Shown: positions 30,519-39,977, numbered from the stretch's first letter. The stretch is 64,000 nt of DNA from Pseudomonadota bacterium (GCA_003576765.1 QEVP01000012.1:1-64000), one strand, 5' to 3'. Made by a program: numbers and translations. The notes: a model not told the origin generated them from the sequence alone.

Positions 30519-31745
30519 CTAACCCTGTGAGTCCAGTATGCGCACCATGCGCCGCAATGCCTCCGCGGTGGCATCGACGGGCTGCACCATGGCGACGCGG
30601 ATGAAGCCGGCGCCGGGGTTGCTGCCGTCCGGCATGCGGCGGGCGAGATAGCTGCCCGGCACCACGCGCACCCCGCCGTCGCGAAAGAGTTTGAGCGCCG
30701 CCGCCTCGTCGCCGCCTTGCGCCGACACGTCGAGCCACAGGCAAAACCCGCCGGCCGGCCGCGCATAGCCGAACCGGTGCCCAAGACTCTCGTCGGCGAG
30801 ATCGAATTTCTGCCGGTACAGGTCGCGGCTGGCCTCGACATGCGTCTCGTCGCCATAGGCGGCGACGGCGACGTGCTGCAACGGCACCGGCACCTGGGGC
30901 GCGGCAACATTGCGCAGGTCGTGGAAAGCGGCAATGAAGCGGCGGTCGCCGGCGACGAAGCCGACGCGCAGGCCGGGCAGGTTGGAGCGCTTCGACAGCG
31001 ACTGGAACGCAACGACGTTTTGAAAGTCGGGACCGGCGCATTCGAGCATGCTGCCGGGTGGCTCGCGGGTGTAGATTTCGGAATAGCACTCGTCGCTCAG
31101 CACGATGAAGTTGTGGCGGCGCGCCAGTTCGGCAAGACGCGCGAAGTAAGCGCGCGAGGCGACCGCCCCTTGCGGGTTGGCGGGCGAGGCGAGGTAAAAA
31201 GCGGCGGCCTGACTTAGTGTTGCCTCGTCGAGTGCATCGAGATCGGGCAGGAAGCCGCTTGCGCGCAGCGTCGGCAGATAGACCGGGCGGCAGCCGCTGG
31301 CGCGGATACCGGCGGCATAGGCCGGATAGAACGGGTTGGGCAACAGGATCGTGGCGTCCTGCTTGCCGATGAAAGCGGCGGCGGCGCTTGCGGCGAAGAA
31401 CAGTCCGTCGCGGCTGCCGTTGAGCACCAGCACCTCGGTCTCGGGATCGGGCGCGCGCGGCAGCGCGAAGCGACGCGTGAGCCAGGCGCTGGCGGCTTCG
31501 CGAAACGGCAAAATGCCGCGCGCCAGCGGGTAGCGGCGGAAGTCCGCGACGTGGGCGGCCAGCACCTCGCCGACGAAGGCGGGCGGGGCGTGCTGCGGCT
31601 CGCCGACCGACAGGTTGATCAGCGGCAGGGCGGGCTCGTGGCCGCGCAACAGATCGGTCAGCCGCGCGAACGGCGAGCGCTCGCTGTCGGGATCGGCCGC
31701 AGGGCCGGTGCCGGGCGCAGGTCGGGAAAGCGGGGCGAAGGTCAT
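30519..31745 (-). CDS. Class I/II PLP aminotransferase (DapC-like)
   Basis: A 408-residue fold-type I aminotransferase. It has INLSVGEPQH near the N-terminus, LNGSRDGLF, the NPFYPAY segment, YLASPANPQG, LSDECYSEIY with the Asp and Tyr that contact PLP, and the Schiff-base lysine in QSLSKRSNLPGLRVGF. Similar enzymes in Rhizobiales are annotated as succinyldiaminopimelate transaminase (lysine/peptidoglycan pathway), but substrate specificity cannot be read from the sequence. It ends 9 bp before ftsK starts going in the same direction, so the two may form one transcript. Confidence 0.88.
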   Translation of the reverse strand: MTFAPLSRPAPGTGPAADPDSERSPFARLTDLLRGHEPALPLINLSVGEPQHAPPAFVGEVLAAHVADFRRYPLARGILPFREAASAWLTRRFALPRAPDPETEVLVLNGSRDGLFFAASAAAAFIGKQDATILLPNPFYPAYAAGIRASGCRPVYLPTLRASGFLPDLDALDEATLSQAAAFYLASPANPQGAVASRAYFARLAELARRHNFIVLSDECYSEIYTREPPGSMLECAGPDFQNVVAFQSLSKRSNLPGLRVGFVAGDRRFIAAFHDLRNVAAPQVPVPLQHVAVAAYGDETHVEASRDLYRQKFDLADESLGHRFGYARPAGGFCLWLDVSAQGGDEAAALKLFRDGGVRVVPGSYLARRMPDGSNPGAGFIRVAMVQPVDATAEALRRMVRILDSQG

Positions 31746-31892
31746 CGGGCGCCAGCACATTACCCGCGGCCCGCGCGCCGCACGGGGCGGCAGTGCAGGG
31801 CCAAGCGGAAAGGGTCGAAGTCCAACATAGATGCGGCGAGGTTAAGACACGATTAACCATCGGCGGCCGGCGCACCGCGACGACGAATGCAG

Positions 31893-31919
31893 AAAGGCCC
31901 CGGCGTGAGCCGGGGCCTT
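31893..31919 (-). terminator. Terminator after amtB
   Basis: A perfect 11-bp GC-rich stem (31894-31904 with 31909-31919) and a 4-nt loop; on the minus strand it is followed by a short T run. It lies 46 bp beyond the amtB stop codon. Confidence 0.75.
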
Positions 31920-31964
31920 GCCGGATGAGCGGACCGGGAGGCGGCGGTCCGCGCCGGACGGTCG

Positions 31965-33254
31965 TCACATGTTGTAGGCGCGCTCGGTGTGCTCGGCGAG
32001 GTCGAGCCCTTCGCGTTCGGTCTCCTTGCTCACGCGCAGACCGATCACCACGTCCACCACCTTGTAGAGAATGGCCGAGATGATGCCGCACCAGGCAACC
32101 GCGACGGCGACGGCAACGACCTGCTTGCCGACCTGGGTCGCCATGTCGTAGCCCTCGACGCCGACGCCGCCCAGCGACGGGCTGACCAGGATGCCGGTGC
32201 CGATCGAGCCGACGATGCCGGCCACGGCGTGGATGCCGAACACGTCGAGCGAGTCGTCGTAGCGCAGCGCATTCTTCACGGTGGTGCAGAAGAACAACGA
32301 CACCGCCCCGCCGATGGCGCCGAGCACGATGGCCCCCATCGGACCGATCAGCCCGGCGGCCGGCGTCACCGCGACGAGGCCGGCGATCGCGCCGGAGATC
32401 AACCCGAGCAGCGATGGTGCGCCCTTCGTCGCCCACTCAATCAGCATCCAAGCAAGGCCGGCGGCTGCGGTCGCGACGAAGGTGTTGACCATCGCCAGCG
32501 CCGCCGTGCCATTGGCCTGCAACGCCGAGCCCGCGTTGAAGCCGAACCAGCCGACCCACAGCAACGCGCCGCCGACCATGGTGAGCGGCAGCGAGTGCGG
32601 CGCCAGGAGGTCGCGGCCATAGCCGATGCGCTTGCCGAGCATCAATGCGCCGACCAGCGCGGCGATGCCGGAGTTGATGTGCACCACGGTGCCGCCGGCG
32701 AAGTCGAGCGCGCCGAGCTTCATCAGGTAGCCGTTCTCCGACCACACCATGTGCGCAAGCGGAAAATAAACGAAGGTAACCCACAGCACGGCGAAGGCCA
32801 GCAGCGCGGCGAAGCGCATGCGCTCGGCGATGCCGCCGACGATCAGCGCCGTCGTGATGCAGGCGAACGTCATCTGGAAGCTGAGGAAGACGTATTCGGG
32901 AATGCTGCCGGACAAGGTGTCCGGCGCGATGCCGGCCAGGAACGCCTTGGAGAAATCGCCGATCAGGCCGCTGTCGCCGGTGAAGGCGAGGCTGTAGCCG
33001 TAGACCACCCAGACAATCGACACCATGCAGACGATCGCCGTGACCTGCGTCAGCACCGACAATAGATTCTTGGCACGTACCAGTCCGCCGTAGAACAGCG
33101 CCAGCCCCGGCACGATCATCAGCAGCACCAGCACCGTTGCGGTGATCATCCAGGCGGTGTCGCCGCGGTCGAGGGTGGACTGGGCGAATGCCGGCGTCGT
33201 CGTGAGAGCGGCCGCGACGGCGGGAAGCGCCGCGCGGGGAAGCGGAAACGTCAT
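31965..33254 (-). CDS. amtB: Ammonium transporter AmtB
   Basis: AmtB is a trimeric inner-membrane channel that takes up ammonium under nitrogen limitation. The 429-residue protein has a cleavable-looking N-terminal signal ending TPAFAQ, eleven predicted membrane helices, the family signature DFAGGTVVHINSG with its pore His, GWFGFNAGS, and the second twin His in DVFGIHAVAGI. The ATG at 33254 has a GGAGA ribosome-binding site. It is 64 bp downstream of glnK, so it belongs to the glnK-amtB operon. A hairpin terminator follows. Confidence 0.96.
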   Translation of the reverse strand: MTFPLPRAALPAVAAALTTTPAFAQSTLDRGDTAWMITATVLVLLMIVPGLALFYGGLVRAKNLLSVLTQVTAIVCMVSIVWVVYGYSLAFTGDSGLIGDFSKAFLAGIAPDTLSGSIPEYVFLSFQMTFACITTALIVGGIAERMRFAALLAFAVLWVTFVYFPLAHMVWSENGYLMKLGALDFAGGTVVHINSGIAALVGALMLGKRIGYGRDLLAPHSLPLTMVGGALLWVGWFGFNAGSALQANGTAALAMVNTFVATAAAGLAWMLIEWATKGAPSLLGLISGAIAGLVAVTPAAGLIGPMGAIVLGAIGGAVSLFFCTTVKNALRYDDSLDVFGIHAVAGIVGSIGTGILVSPSLGGVGVEGYDMATQVGKQVVAVAVAVAWCGIISAILYKVVDVVIGLRVSKETEREGLDLAEHTERAYNM

Positions 33255-33318
33255 TGCAAGTCTCCTGATCGGGGAAGAAGCGAAACGGGGCGTGCGCACG
33301 CACGGCGCCGCGGAAACG

Positions 33319-33684
<366 letters not shown>

Positions 33685-33743
33685 TCAGGACGACCGGGCG
33701 GAGAGCGACCGGCCGCGTTGGCGGCGGTCGCCTGACAGCAGGA

Positions 33744-33759
33744 ATCAAATGTCGTGCCA
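33744..33759 (-). promoter_or_regulatory. Candidate sigma-54 promoter of glnK-amtB
   Basis: On the minus strand TGGCACG, 4 bases, TTGAT: the -24 element is exact and the -12 element differs from TTGCW only at the C. It is about 87 bp upstream of the glnK start, a suitable distance for NtrC control. Confidence 0.6.
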
Positions 33760-33845
33760 CGCCGGAGAACGGCGCAACGCATTGATATAACGATACATTT
33801 TTTGAAAATGCAGGACAGTGGCCGGATTGCGGCCAACTGCTGCCC

Positions 33846-33882
33846 AAAAAACGACCGCTGCTGCCTAACTGTGCAGCAGTGG
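33846..33882 (-). terminator. Terminator after tesB
   Basis: On the minus strand CCACTGCTGC and GCAGCAGCGG form a 10-bp stem with one mismatch (8-nt loop), followed three bases later by six T residues. It lies 24 bp beyond the tesB stop, between tesB and the glnK promoter. Confidence 0.6.
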
Positions 33883-33905
33883 AATTTAGGAGGATTTTGC
33901 GAGCA

Positions 33906-34787
33906 TCACGCCTTGCCGGCCGGTTTCTCGCGGCGTTCGCGCAGCGAACCCTCCTGCGCCACCGAGGCGACCAGCGTGCCGTCCGGCTTGAAGATCAGGC
34001 CGCGGGTCAGGCCGCGGCCGTTCTGGGCGCTCGGGCTGTCCTGGCTGTACAAAAGCCACTCGTCGGCGTGGAACGGGCGGTGGAACCACATCGCGTGATC
34101 GAGGCTTGCCGGCAGCATGGTCTTTTCGAACAGGGTGCGGCCGTAGCGCGCCATCGCCGCATCGAGCAGCGAGAAGTCGGAGGCATAGGCCAGCGCGCAC
34201 ATGTGCAGCGCCGGATCGTCGGGCAGCTTGGCGGCGGTGCGGATCCAGATGTTGATGCGCCCGTCCTCGATCTTCTTGCCGAAATAGCGCTGGTATTCGA
34301 CCGGGCGCAGCTCGATCGGGCGGTCGGATTCGTAGTAGCGGCGGATGAATTCCGGCATCTGGCTGAGGATCGGCTGCCTGGCCAGTTCTTCGGCGGTGAG
34401 CTTGTCCGGCGGCGGCACGTCGGGCATGCGGTCCTGATGGTCGAACGCGGTCGCTTCCTCGACATGGAACGACACCATCATCGAGAAGATGGCGTGGCCG
34501 TGCTGGATCGCGGTGACGCGGCGGGTCGCATAGCTCTTGCCGTCGCGCAGGCGGTCCACCTCGTAGATGATCGGAATCTGCGGATCGCCGGGCAGCAGGA
34601 AGTAGCAATGCAGCGAATGCGGCATGCGGCCCTCGACGGTGCGGCAGGCCGCGACCAGTGCCTGCCCGATCACCTGACCGCCGAACACGCGCTGCCAGCT
34701 CGTCTGCGGGCTGACGCCGCGGAACATGTTCACCTCCAGCGGCTCGATGTCGAGGATGGCGAGGAGATCGATCAGGCTTTTGGACAT
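33906..34787 (-). CDS. tesB: Acyl-CoA thioesterase II
   Basis: TesB hydrolyses medium and long acyl-CoAs to free acids. The 293-residue protein is a double hot-dog. It has FRGVSPQTSWQRVFGGQVIGQAL in the first half (the catalytic Asp/Thr/Gln region) and SLDHAMWFHRPFHADEWLLY in the second, with GRGLTRGLIF near the end. The ATG at 34787 begins MSKSLIDLLAIL, typical of the family. It runs towards glnK, with a terminator and a sigma-54-type promoter in between, and is divergent from the Ubi-type hydroxylase. Confidence 0.94.
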   Translation of the reverse strand: MSKSLIDLLAILDIEPLEVNMFRGVSPQTSWQRVFGGQVIGQALVAACRTVEGRMPHSLHCYFLLPGDPQIPIIYEVDRLRDGKSYATRRVTAIQHGHAIFSMMVSFHVEEATAFDHQDRMPDVPPPDKLTAEELARQPILSQMPEFIRRYYESDRPIELRPVEYQRYFGKKIEDGRINIWIRTAAKLPDDPALHMCALAYASDFSLLDAAMARYGRTLFEKTMLPASLDHAMWFHRPFHADEWLLYSQDSPSAQNGRGLTRGLIFKPDGTLVASVAQEGSLRERREKPAGKA

Positions 34788-34961
34788 CGGAATTCTCGTG
34801 TGGCGGCGGGCGGCAGCGGTTCTGAGGCAAGGCGGGACGGTTTCGGATCGCTGCCGATTGCTGCTACACAATGGTGCTACGCAGGGGCCGCAAGCCGCAG
34901 GCGGTGACTATATATCTATCTCGCGCAGGGCGTGCGCTGGCAAGAGCAAGGACGGCAGCCG

Positions 34962-36182
34962 ATGTCCGACAGACACGACAGCATCGTCATCGCGGGCGGG
35001 GCATTCGCCGGGCTGGCGCTGGCGCTGGCGCTGCGGCAGGGGCTGGGGCCGGAGGCCCAGGTAGTGGTGGCCGACCCCGCGCTCGGGCGCACCGGCTATG
35101 ATCCGCGCGCCTCGGCGATCGTCGCCGCCTGCCGGCGGCTGTTCCAGGCGCTCGGCGTGTGGGACGAGGTGGCGGCCGAGACGCAGCCGATCCTCGACAT
35201 GGTGGTGACCGACAGCCGGCTGGAGGATGTGACGCGGCCATCGTTCCTGACCTTCGCCGGCGAGGTCGAGCCCGGCGAGCCGTTCGCCCACATGATCGAG
35301 AACCATCGCCTGACCGCGGCGCTGACCGCGCACGCCAAAGCCGAGGGCGTCGATCTGCGTGCGCGCGCCGTCACCGGTTATGAGATGCGCGCCGGCGGCA
35401 TCGACGTCACCTTCGACGACGGCAGCCGCTGTGCCGCGAGCCTGCTGGTTGCCGCCGACGGTGCCCGTTCGCGGCTGCGCCGGCAGGCCGGCATCGCCAC
35501 CCACGGCTGGGACTACGACCAGTCGGCCATCGTCTTCAATGTCGCTCACGAGCGCGATCACGACGGCCGCGCAGTCGAGCATTTCTTTCCGGCCGGGCCG
35601 TTCGCCATCCTGCCGCTGACGGGCCGGCGCTCGTCGCTGGTGTGGACCGAGCGCCGCAGCGAGGCGGCGCGGCTGATCGCGCTGCCGGAGGACGCGTTTC
35701 AGCGCGAACTGGAAAGCCGGTTCGGGTTGGAGCTTGGCGAGGTGCGCCCGCTCGACAAGCCGCGCGCCTTCCCGCTCGGCTACTTCATGGCCCGCGCGTT
35801 CGTGGCCGAGCGGCTGGCGCTGGTCGGCGACGCCGCGCACGTCATCCACCCGATCGCCGGGCAGGGCCTCAATCTCGGGCTGAAGGACGTCGCGGCACTG
35901 GCCGAAGTGGTGGTCGATGCGGCGCGGCTCGGCATCGACATCGGGCAGGCCGACGTGCTGGAGCGCTACCAGCGCTGGCGGCGTTTCGACACCATGGCGA
36001 TGGGAGTGGCGACCAACTCGCTCAACATGCTGTTCTCCAACCGCTCGAACGTGCTGCGCGGACTGCGCGACATCGGGCTCGGGCTGGTCGACCGGCTGCC
36101 GCCGTTGAAAAGCGCGTTCATCCGGCAGGCGGCGGGCCTGTCCGGCGAGGTGCCGCGGCTGCTGCGCGGCGAGGCGCTGTAG
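34962..36182 (+). CDS. UbiH/UbiF/VisC-family FAD monooxygenase
   Basis: A 406-residue flavoprotein hydroxylase of the ubiquinone-synthesis family. It has the FAD-binding GGAFAGLALALAL (about 11-23) near the N-terminus, the middle DGARSRLRRQAGI segment, and the second FAD motif LALVGDAAHVIHPIAGQGLNLGLKD (about 288-312). Members hydroxylate the ring at C5, C6 or C1; I cannot tell which position this one uses. The first FAD motif has Ala-Phe-Ala where most members have Gly-x-x-Gly, but this is common in related Rhizobiales sequences. ATG 34962 has an AAGGAC ribosome-binding site. Confidence 0.88.
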   Translation: MSDRHDSIVIAGGAFAGLALALALRQGLGPEAQVVVADPALGRTGYDPRASAIVAACRRLFQALGVWDEVAAETQPILDMVVTDSRLEDVTRPSFLTFAGEVEPGEPFAHMIENHRLTAALTAHAKAEGVDLRARAVTGYEMRAGGIDVTFDDGSRCAASLLVAADGARSRLRRQAGIATHGWDYDQSAIVFNVAHERDHDGRAVEHFFPAGPFAILPLTGRRSSLVWTERRSEAARLIALPEDAFQRELESRFGLELGEVRPLDKPRAFPLGYFMARAFVAERLALVGDAAHVIHPIAGQGLNLGLKDVAALAEVVVDAARLGIDIGQADVLERYQRWRRFDTMAMGVATNSLNMLFSNRSNVLRGLRDIGLGLVDRLPPLKSAFIRQAAGLSGEVPRLLRGEAL

Positions 36183-36229
36183 CGGCGGTCCGTTCAGGCG
36201 AGATCGGTTGCGCTTTCAAATTCCGCCAT

Positions 36230-36338
36230 CGTCATGCCCGGACGCGATCCGGGCATCCATCTTCTTGGATAAAGGATGGATTGCCGGGTCATGAGGGCGT
36301 TCACGCCCGTCCTCGACGGGCTATGCCCGGCAATGACG
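36230..36338. repeat. CGTCATGCCCGG repeat with embedded 31-bp module
   Basis: A palindromic repeat whose ends are CGTCATGCCCGG and GCCCGGCAATGACG. Its centre contains a 31-bp hairpin module (36296-36326) that recurs, inverted and with one mismatch, in a different repeat family at 42897-42927. Related CGTCATG elements are at 52389-52478 and 63094-63183. Confidence 0.75.
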
Positions 36339-36382
36339 ACGAATGGAGACGCCGCCACGGTTCAATGCGATCGCAGCACACG

Positions 36383-36574
36383 CTATCCGATCGGGCGCGC
36401 TTCTTCCGGCAGCATGATCGGGATGCCGTCGCGGATCGGATAGGCCAGCCGCGCGGCGCGTGAGATCAATTCCTGCCGCTCGGCGTCGTATTCGAGCCGG
36501 CTTTTGGTGAGCGGGCACACCAAGAGTTCGAGCAGTTTCGGATCGACGCCGCTGTCGGCCGGATCGGGGGTCAT
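36383..36574 (-). CDS. Trm112-like UPF0434 family protein
   Basis: A 63-residue protein of the YcaR/Trm112 family. It has the [19 protein letters not shown] start and the [19 protein letters not shown]-terminal motif, but only one cysteine, so no zinc site is expected. In other organisms Trm112 proteins activate methyltransferases, while the role of the bacterial single-domain form is unclear. It is probably co-transcribed with the LON-domain gene, which lies 96 bp upstream on the same strand with a repeat between. Confidence 0.88.
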   Translation of the reverse strand: MTPDPADSGVDPKLLELLVCPLTKSRLEYDAERQELISRAARLAYPIRDGIPIMLPEEARPIG

Positions 36575-36620
36575 GAGGGTCTCCGAACGTCGTTATAGTC
36601 TGGCAGGATCGCTTCCTCCC

Positions 36621-36662
36621 TTAAATCCCTCCCCCGCGCGCGGGGGAGGGTAGGGTGGGGGC
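36621..36662. repeat. CCCTCCCC...GGGGAGGG repeat, short form
   Basis: Near-perfect GC-rich palindrome (CCCTCCCCCGCGCGCGGGGGAGGG) followed by TAGGGTGGGGG. The same frame, carrying a 31-bp insert in its loop, occurs at 42881-42956. Confidence 0.75.
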
Positions 36663-36670
36663 ATCATGCT

Positions 36671-37345
36671 CTATTGCAGCGGCGGATCGCCGCTGGTTTT
36701 CTTTTTCGCCAGATCCATCTGCGTCACCGCAATGAGGATTTCGGCACGGGTCTTGAGGTCCTTTGCTTCCAGAAGCGCCTGCTTCTCGGCGACGCCGTAA
36801 GGCGACATCATCGCCAATGCGTTGACCAGCGCCTCGGTCGGAGCGCTCTCGATGCCCTCCCAGTCCACCTTGAGGCGGTTGGCCTTGAGAAACTCGGTCA
36901 GCACCTTGAGCAGCGTCTTGCGATCGACGTCGTCCTCGCCCTTGCGGGCGACGAAATCGTCGACGAAGGCGAAGAAATCGACGCGGCACTGACGGTACGG
37001 CGTCAGCACCGTCAATTCCTCGACCACTCGGAAGCGGGAGATGCCGGTGAGTTCGAGGATGTAACGGCCGTCGCCCGATTCGGCGAACTGGGTCATGCGC
37101 CCGGCGCAGCCGACCTGAAACAGCGCCGGCTGCGTTTCGCTCTGGCTGTGCGCCGCATCCGGCTGGATCATGCCGATCAGGCGATGGCCGTCGCGCAGCG
37201 CGTCGTCCACCATCGCGAGATAGCGCGGCTCAAAGATGTTGAGCGGCATCTGCCCGCGCGGCAGCAGCAGCGCCCCCGGCAGCGGAAACACCGGAATGAT
37301 TTCCGGCAATTCCGCGGGCCCGCGATATTCGACATTGATCGGCAT
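36671..37345 (-). CDS. LON substrate-binding domain protein
   Basis: A 224-residue protein made of a Lon-protease N-terminal (LON/PUA-like) domain without ATPase or protease parts. It has IIPVFPLPGALLLPRGQMPLNIFEPRY near the start, then VGCAGRMTQFAESGDGRYILEL, and ends with a helical region. Such stand-alone forms are common in Rhizobiales, and their partner is unknown. It follows the CnoX-like thioredoxin gene at 31 bp on the same strand, so a shared role in protein quality control is plausible (inference). The TAG stop lies in a CATGCTCTA sequence like the edge of the 49-bp repeat. Confidence 0.9.
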   Translation of the reverse strand: MPINVEYRGPAELPEIIPVFPLPGALLLPRGQMPLNIFEPRYLAMVDDALRDGHRLIGMIQPDAAHSQSETQPALFQVGCAGRMTQFAESGDGRYILELTGISRFRVVEELTVLTPYRQCRVDFFAFVDDFVARKGEDDVDRKTLLKVLTEFLKANRLKVDWEGIESAPTEALVNALAMMSPYGVAEKQALLEAKDLKTRAEILIAVTQMDLAKKKTSGDPPLQ

Positions 37346-37376
37346 CCCTGGCCTTTCGTGGCTCGCGGAGCGCGCG

Positions 37377-38339
37377 TCAGGCGAACAGCACCGACGACAG
37401 CCGGCGGCGGCCTTCGACGGTGGCCTCGTCGGTTGGTCCCCACGCCTCGAAGAATTGCAGCAGCTGCTTGCGGGCGCCGTCGTCGTTCCAGCCGCGCGCC
37501 CGCCTGACGATCTCCACGAGATGGGAGGCGGCATCACCGCGCCGGCCGGCGGCGTTGAGCGCAAGCGCAAGATCGAAGCGCGCCTGATGATCGGCCGGAT
37601 CGGCCGCCACCTTCTGCTCCAATTCGGTGATCGGCCCCAGCGACTTGGCCTGTTCGGCGAGATCGAGGATCGCCTGCACGGCCTTGACGGCGGCGTCCTC
37701 GCGCTTGTCGTCCGCGATCTTCGCCAGCGTCTCCTTGGCGCGGTCGAATGCGCCGGCCTCGGCCTGCAGCCGCGCCAGCCCGGCCAGCGCCGCGACGTTG
37801 GCCGCGTCCTGCGCCAGCACCTCGCTGTAGATCGCGGCCGCCGCCTGCGGATCGCCGGCCTCGACGGCCGCCTCGGCGTCCTGCAGCGCCTCCTCGATGC
37901 TGCCCTCCGGTGCCGGCATGTTCTTGGTCAGCCGGGCGATGAAGGCGTTGATCTGGGCTTCGGGCTGCGCACCCATGAAGCCGTCGGCCGGCTGGCCGTT
38001 GACGAAGGCGACCACCGCCGGGATCGACTGGATGCCCATCTGGCCCGGGATCGCCGGATGCTCGTCGATGTTCATCTTGGTGAGCTTGACGCGGCCGCCG
38101 GCCGCCTTCACCGCCTTCTCCAGGACCGGCGTCAACTGCTTGCATGGCCCGCACCACGGCGCCCAGAAATCGATCAGCACCGGCTGGCGGCGCGATTCCT
38201 CGATGACGTCCTGAACGAAGGTCTGGGTGGTCACATCCTTGATCAGATCGGGCGTGGCCGTCGGCTCGTCGCCGTGTTCGATAATCGTCACGTCGTCCTC
38301 GTCTGCAAACGCGTCGGTTGCCGGGATATCCGGCGTCAT
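37377..38339 (-). CDS. Thioredoxin-TPR protein (CnoX/YbbN-like)
   Basis: A 320-residue protein with a thioredoxin domain (about 35-145) and a C-terminal TPR-like region (about 150-320). The active site is WAPWCGPC with Cys63 and Cys66, so, unlike E. coli CnoX (SxxC), it keeps a full CxxC and could be redox active. CnoX-type proteins act as holdases under oxidative stress and hand substrates to GroEL and DnaK. The N-terminal 30 residues are acidic. It is divergent from the TerB-like gene and followed by the LON-domain and Trm112-like genes. Confidence 0.9.
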   Translation of the reverse strand: MTPDIPATDAFADEDDVTIIEHGDEPTATPDLIKDVTTQTFVQDVIEESRRQPVLIDFWAPWCGPCKQLTPVLEKAVKAAGGRVKLTKMNIDEHPAIPGQMGIQSIPAVVAFVNGQPADGFMGAQPEAQINAFIARLTKNMPAPEGSIEEALQDAEAAVEAGDPQAAAAIYSEVLAQDAANVAALAGLARLQAEAGAFDRAKETLAKIADDKREDAAVKAVQAILDLAEQAKSLGPITELEQKVAADPADHQARFDLALALNAAGRRGDAASHLVEIVRRARGWNDDGARKQLLQFFEAWGPTDEATVEGRRRLSSVLFA

Positions 38340-38480
38340 GCGCCGACAAGATGGCGGTTCCAAGCCCTGATTTCAATCCGCCGGCCACGCGCATCGGCCA
38401 GCCCGCCGGCGGCGGGGAACCCGACACCGTTGCATCGGGTTGCGTTTCGAGCCATAGAAGCCGGCCGTTCGGCCTGCCCG

Positions 38481-38975
38481 ATGCCCGCATCCGTTGCCGC
38501 CATGCTCGACAGACTGCGACAGTTCATTGCCGATATCGCCGCGCCCGCCGAGGAGCGCATGTTCGACGACGGCGATTACCGTCTCGCCGCCGCGGCGCTG
38601 CTCATCCATGTCATCTCGCTCGACGGCCGCCCCTCGCCGGCCGAGATCGGCAAGCTGAAGTCGCTGCTGGCGCTGCGCTTTGAACTGGACGAGGCGAGCG
38701 CCGACAAACTGGTCGCCGAGGCGACGCTGGCCGAGGGCGGCGCGATCGATCTCTATCAGTTCACCCGCGTCATCATGCGCACGGTGAACGAGGAGGGGCG
38801 GCTGCGCATCGTCGAGATGATGTGGGAATTGGTTTATGCTGACGATCGCGTCACCGAGTTCGAGGAAAACGTGGTGTGGCGGGCCGCCGACCTGCTCGGC
38901 ATTTCCGGCCGCGATCGCGTCAACCTGCGCCGCCGCGTCTCGCGCGGCCGGCTTGCGCCGGACGACGTCAAATAG
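38481..38975 (+). CDS. TerB-like (DUF, tellurite-resistance B family) protein
   Basis: A 164-residue all-helical protein with the TerB-like pattern: AAAALLIHVISLDGRPSPAEIGKLKSLL and the second acidic repeat ELVYADDRVTEFEENVVWRAADLLGIS, which resemble metal-binding DxD motifs. The function of these small Rhizobiales members is unknown; they probably are not involved in tellurite resistance. Starts at 38481 or 38502 are both possible. It is divergent from the CnoX-like gene across 141 bp. Confidence 0.82.
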   Translation: MPASVAAMLDRLRQFIADIAAPAEERMFDDGDYRLAAAALLIHVISLDGRPSPAEIGKLKSLLALRFELDEASADKLVAEATLAEGGAIDLYQFTRVIMRTVNEEGRLRIVEMMWELVYADDRVTEFEENVVWRAADLLGISGRDRVNLRRRVSRGRLAPDDVK

Positions 38976-38981
38976 CGGCTC

Positions 38982-39150
38982 TAATGGTCCAATTCTAACA
39001 TTTGCATCCCGTTTCAGCGGGCGCTGTGCAAATGTTGGAATTAAAGGACCACTGGCAGATACAGGTTTCTAGTGGAGCTTTGAATTTGACATTCGCGTCC
39101 TGGACTTGCTGCTACGCAGATAGCGAATGTGAAATTCGTTCCACTGGCAG
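38982..39150. repeat. Two tandem long-hairpin repeats
   Basis: Hairpin 1 spans about 38986-39050 (GGTCC...AATTC...CATTTGCA with TGCAAATG...GGAATT...GGACC). Hairpin 2 spans 39071-39145 (AGTGG...AATTTGACATTCGC with GCGAATGTGAAATTC...CCACT). Both are followed by ACTGGCAG. They are related units in direct order between the TerB-like and SDR genes. Confidence 0.75.
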
Positions 39151-39185
39151 GGACGCCTGAGCAACGGGCACCTTGAGGGAAGCGG

Positions 39186-39977
39186 GTGGGGCAACGTGCG
39201 GTGAGCGGACGGATTGCGCTGATAACCGGGGCCTCGTCGGGGATCGGGGCGGAGCTTGCCCGCGCGTTCGCCGCTCATGGCCACCGCGTGGCGCTGACGG
39301 CACGGCGCACCGCCGCGCTCGAGGCGCTGGCCGCCGAGCTGGCCGAGGCCGGCGCCGGGCCGCCGATCGTCATCCCTTGCGACCTGTCGCTGCCCGGCGG
39401 CAGCGAGGTCATTGCCGCGGCGCTGGCGGCCGAGGGCGTCGAGGTCGAATATCTCGTCAACAATGCCGGCTACGGCCTGTTCGGCCGTGCGCTCGCGCTC
39501 GACCGCGCTGAACAGCTCGGCATCGTCGACGTCAATATCCGCGCGCTGACCGACCTGACGCTGCGATTTGCCGGCGAGATCGTGCGTCATCGCGGCGGCA
39601 TCCTCAATGTCGGCTCGATCGCGGGCTTCCTGCCGGGACCGGGGATGGCGATCTATTACGCCAGCAAGGCGTATGTGGTGTCGTTCTCGGAGGCGCTGCA
39701 TTACGAACTGGGCCACGCCGGCGTGCGCGTCAGCGCGCTGTGTCCGGGTCCGGTGCCGTCCGGCTTTCAGGCGCGCGCCGGATTTTCGCCGGGCTTCGAC
39801 AGCGCGGTGCTCCAGGTGTCGGCGCGCGACGCGGCGCGGGCCGGCTATCGCGGCCTGATGGCCAACAAGCGCGTGGTGCTGCCGGGATGGGGCGTGCGCA
39901 TGATCCCGGCGCTGTTGCGCTTCGCGCCGCGCTGGGTGGTGCTGACGGCGGCCGGACGCCTGCAGACGCGGCGCTGA
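39186..39977 (+). CDS. Short-chain dehydrogenase/reductase
   Basis: A 263-residue classical SDR. It has the cofactor motif TGASSGIG (about 14-21), the ARRTAALEALAAEL segment (NADP preference likely from the arginines), NNAGYG, and the catalytic set with Ser in NVGSIAG and YYASKAY (Tyr-x-x-x-Lys). The substrate is unknown. A GTG start at 39186 is supported by GAGGGA 4-10 bases before; a second GTG at 39201 is possible. It lies between long palindromic repeats and the glutamine amidotransferase gene. Confidence 0.88.
   Translation: MGQRAVSGRIALITGASSGIGAELARAFAAHGHRVALTARRTAALEALAAELAEAGAGPPIVIPCDLSLPGGSEVIAAALAAEGVEVEYLVNNAGYGLFGRALALDRAEQLGIVDVNIRALTDLTLRFAGEIVRHRGGILNVGSIAGFLPGPGMAIYYASKAYVVSFSEALHYELGHAGVRVSALCPGPVPSGFQARAGFSPGFDSAVLQVSARDAARAGYRGLMANKRVVLPGWGVRMIPALLRFAPRWVVLTAAGRLQTRR

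Noticed and set aside
28014..30530. An 838-codon open frame antisense to ftsK
   Set aside because: Shadow of ftsK. ftsK has complete Walker motifs and a gamma domain; the opposite frame has no recognisable domain.
30310..32436. A 708-codon frame spanning aminotransferase, gap and amtB
   Set aside because: Runs across three real genes and a terminator, without homologous domains.
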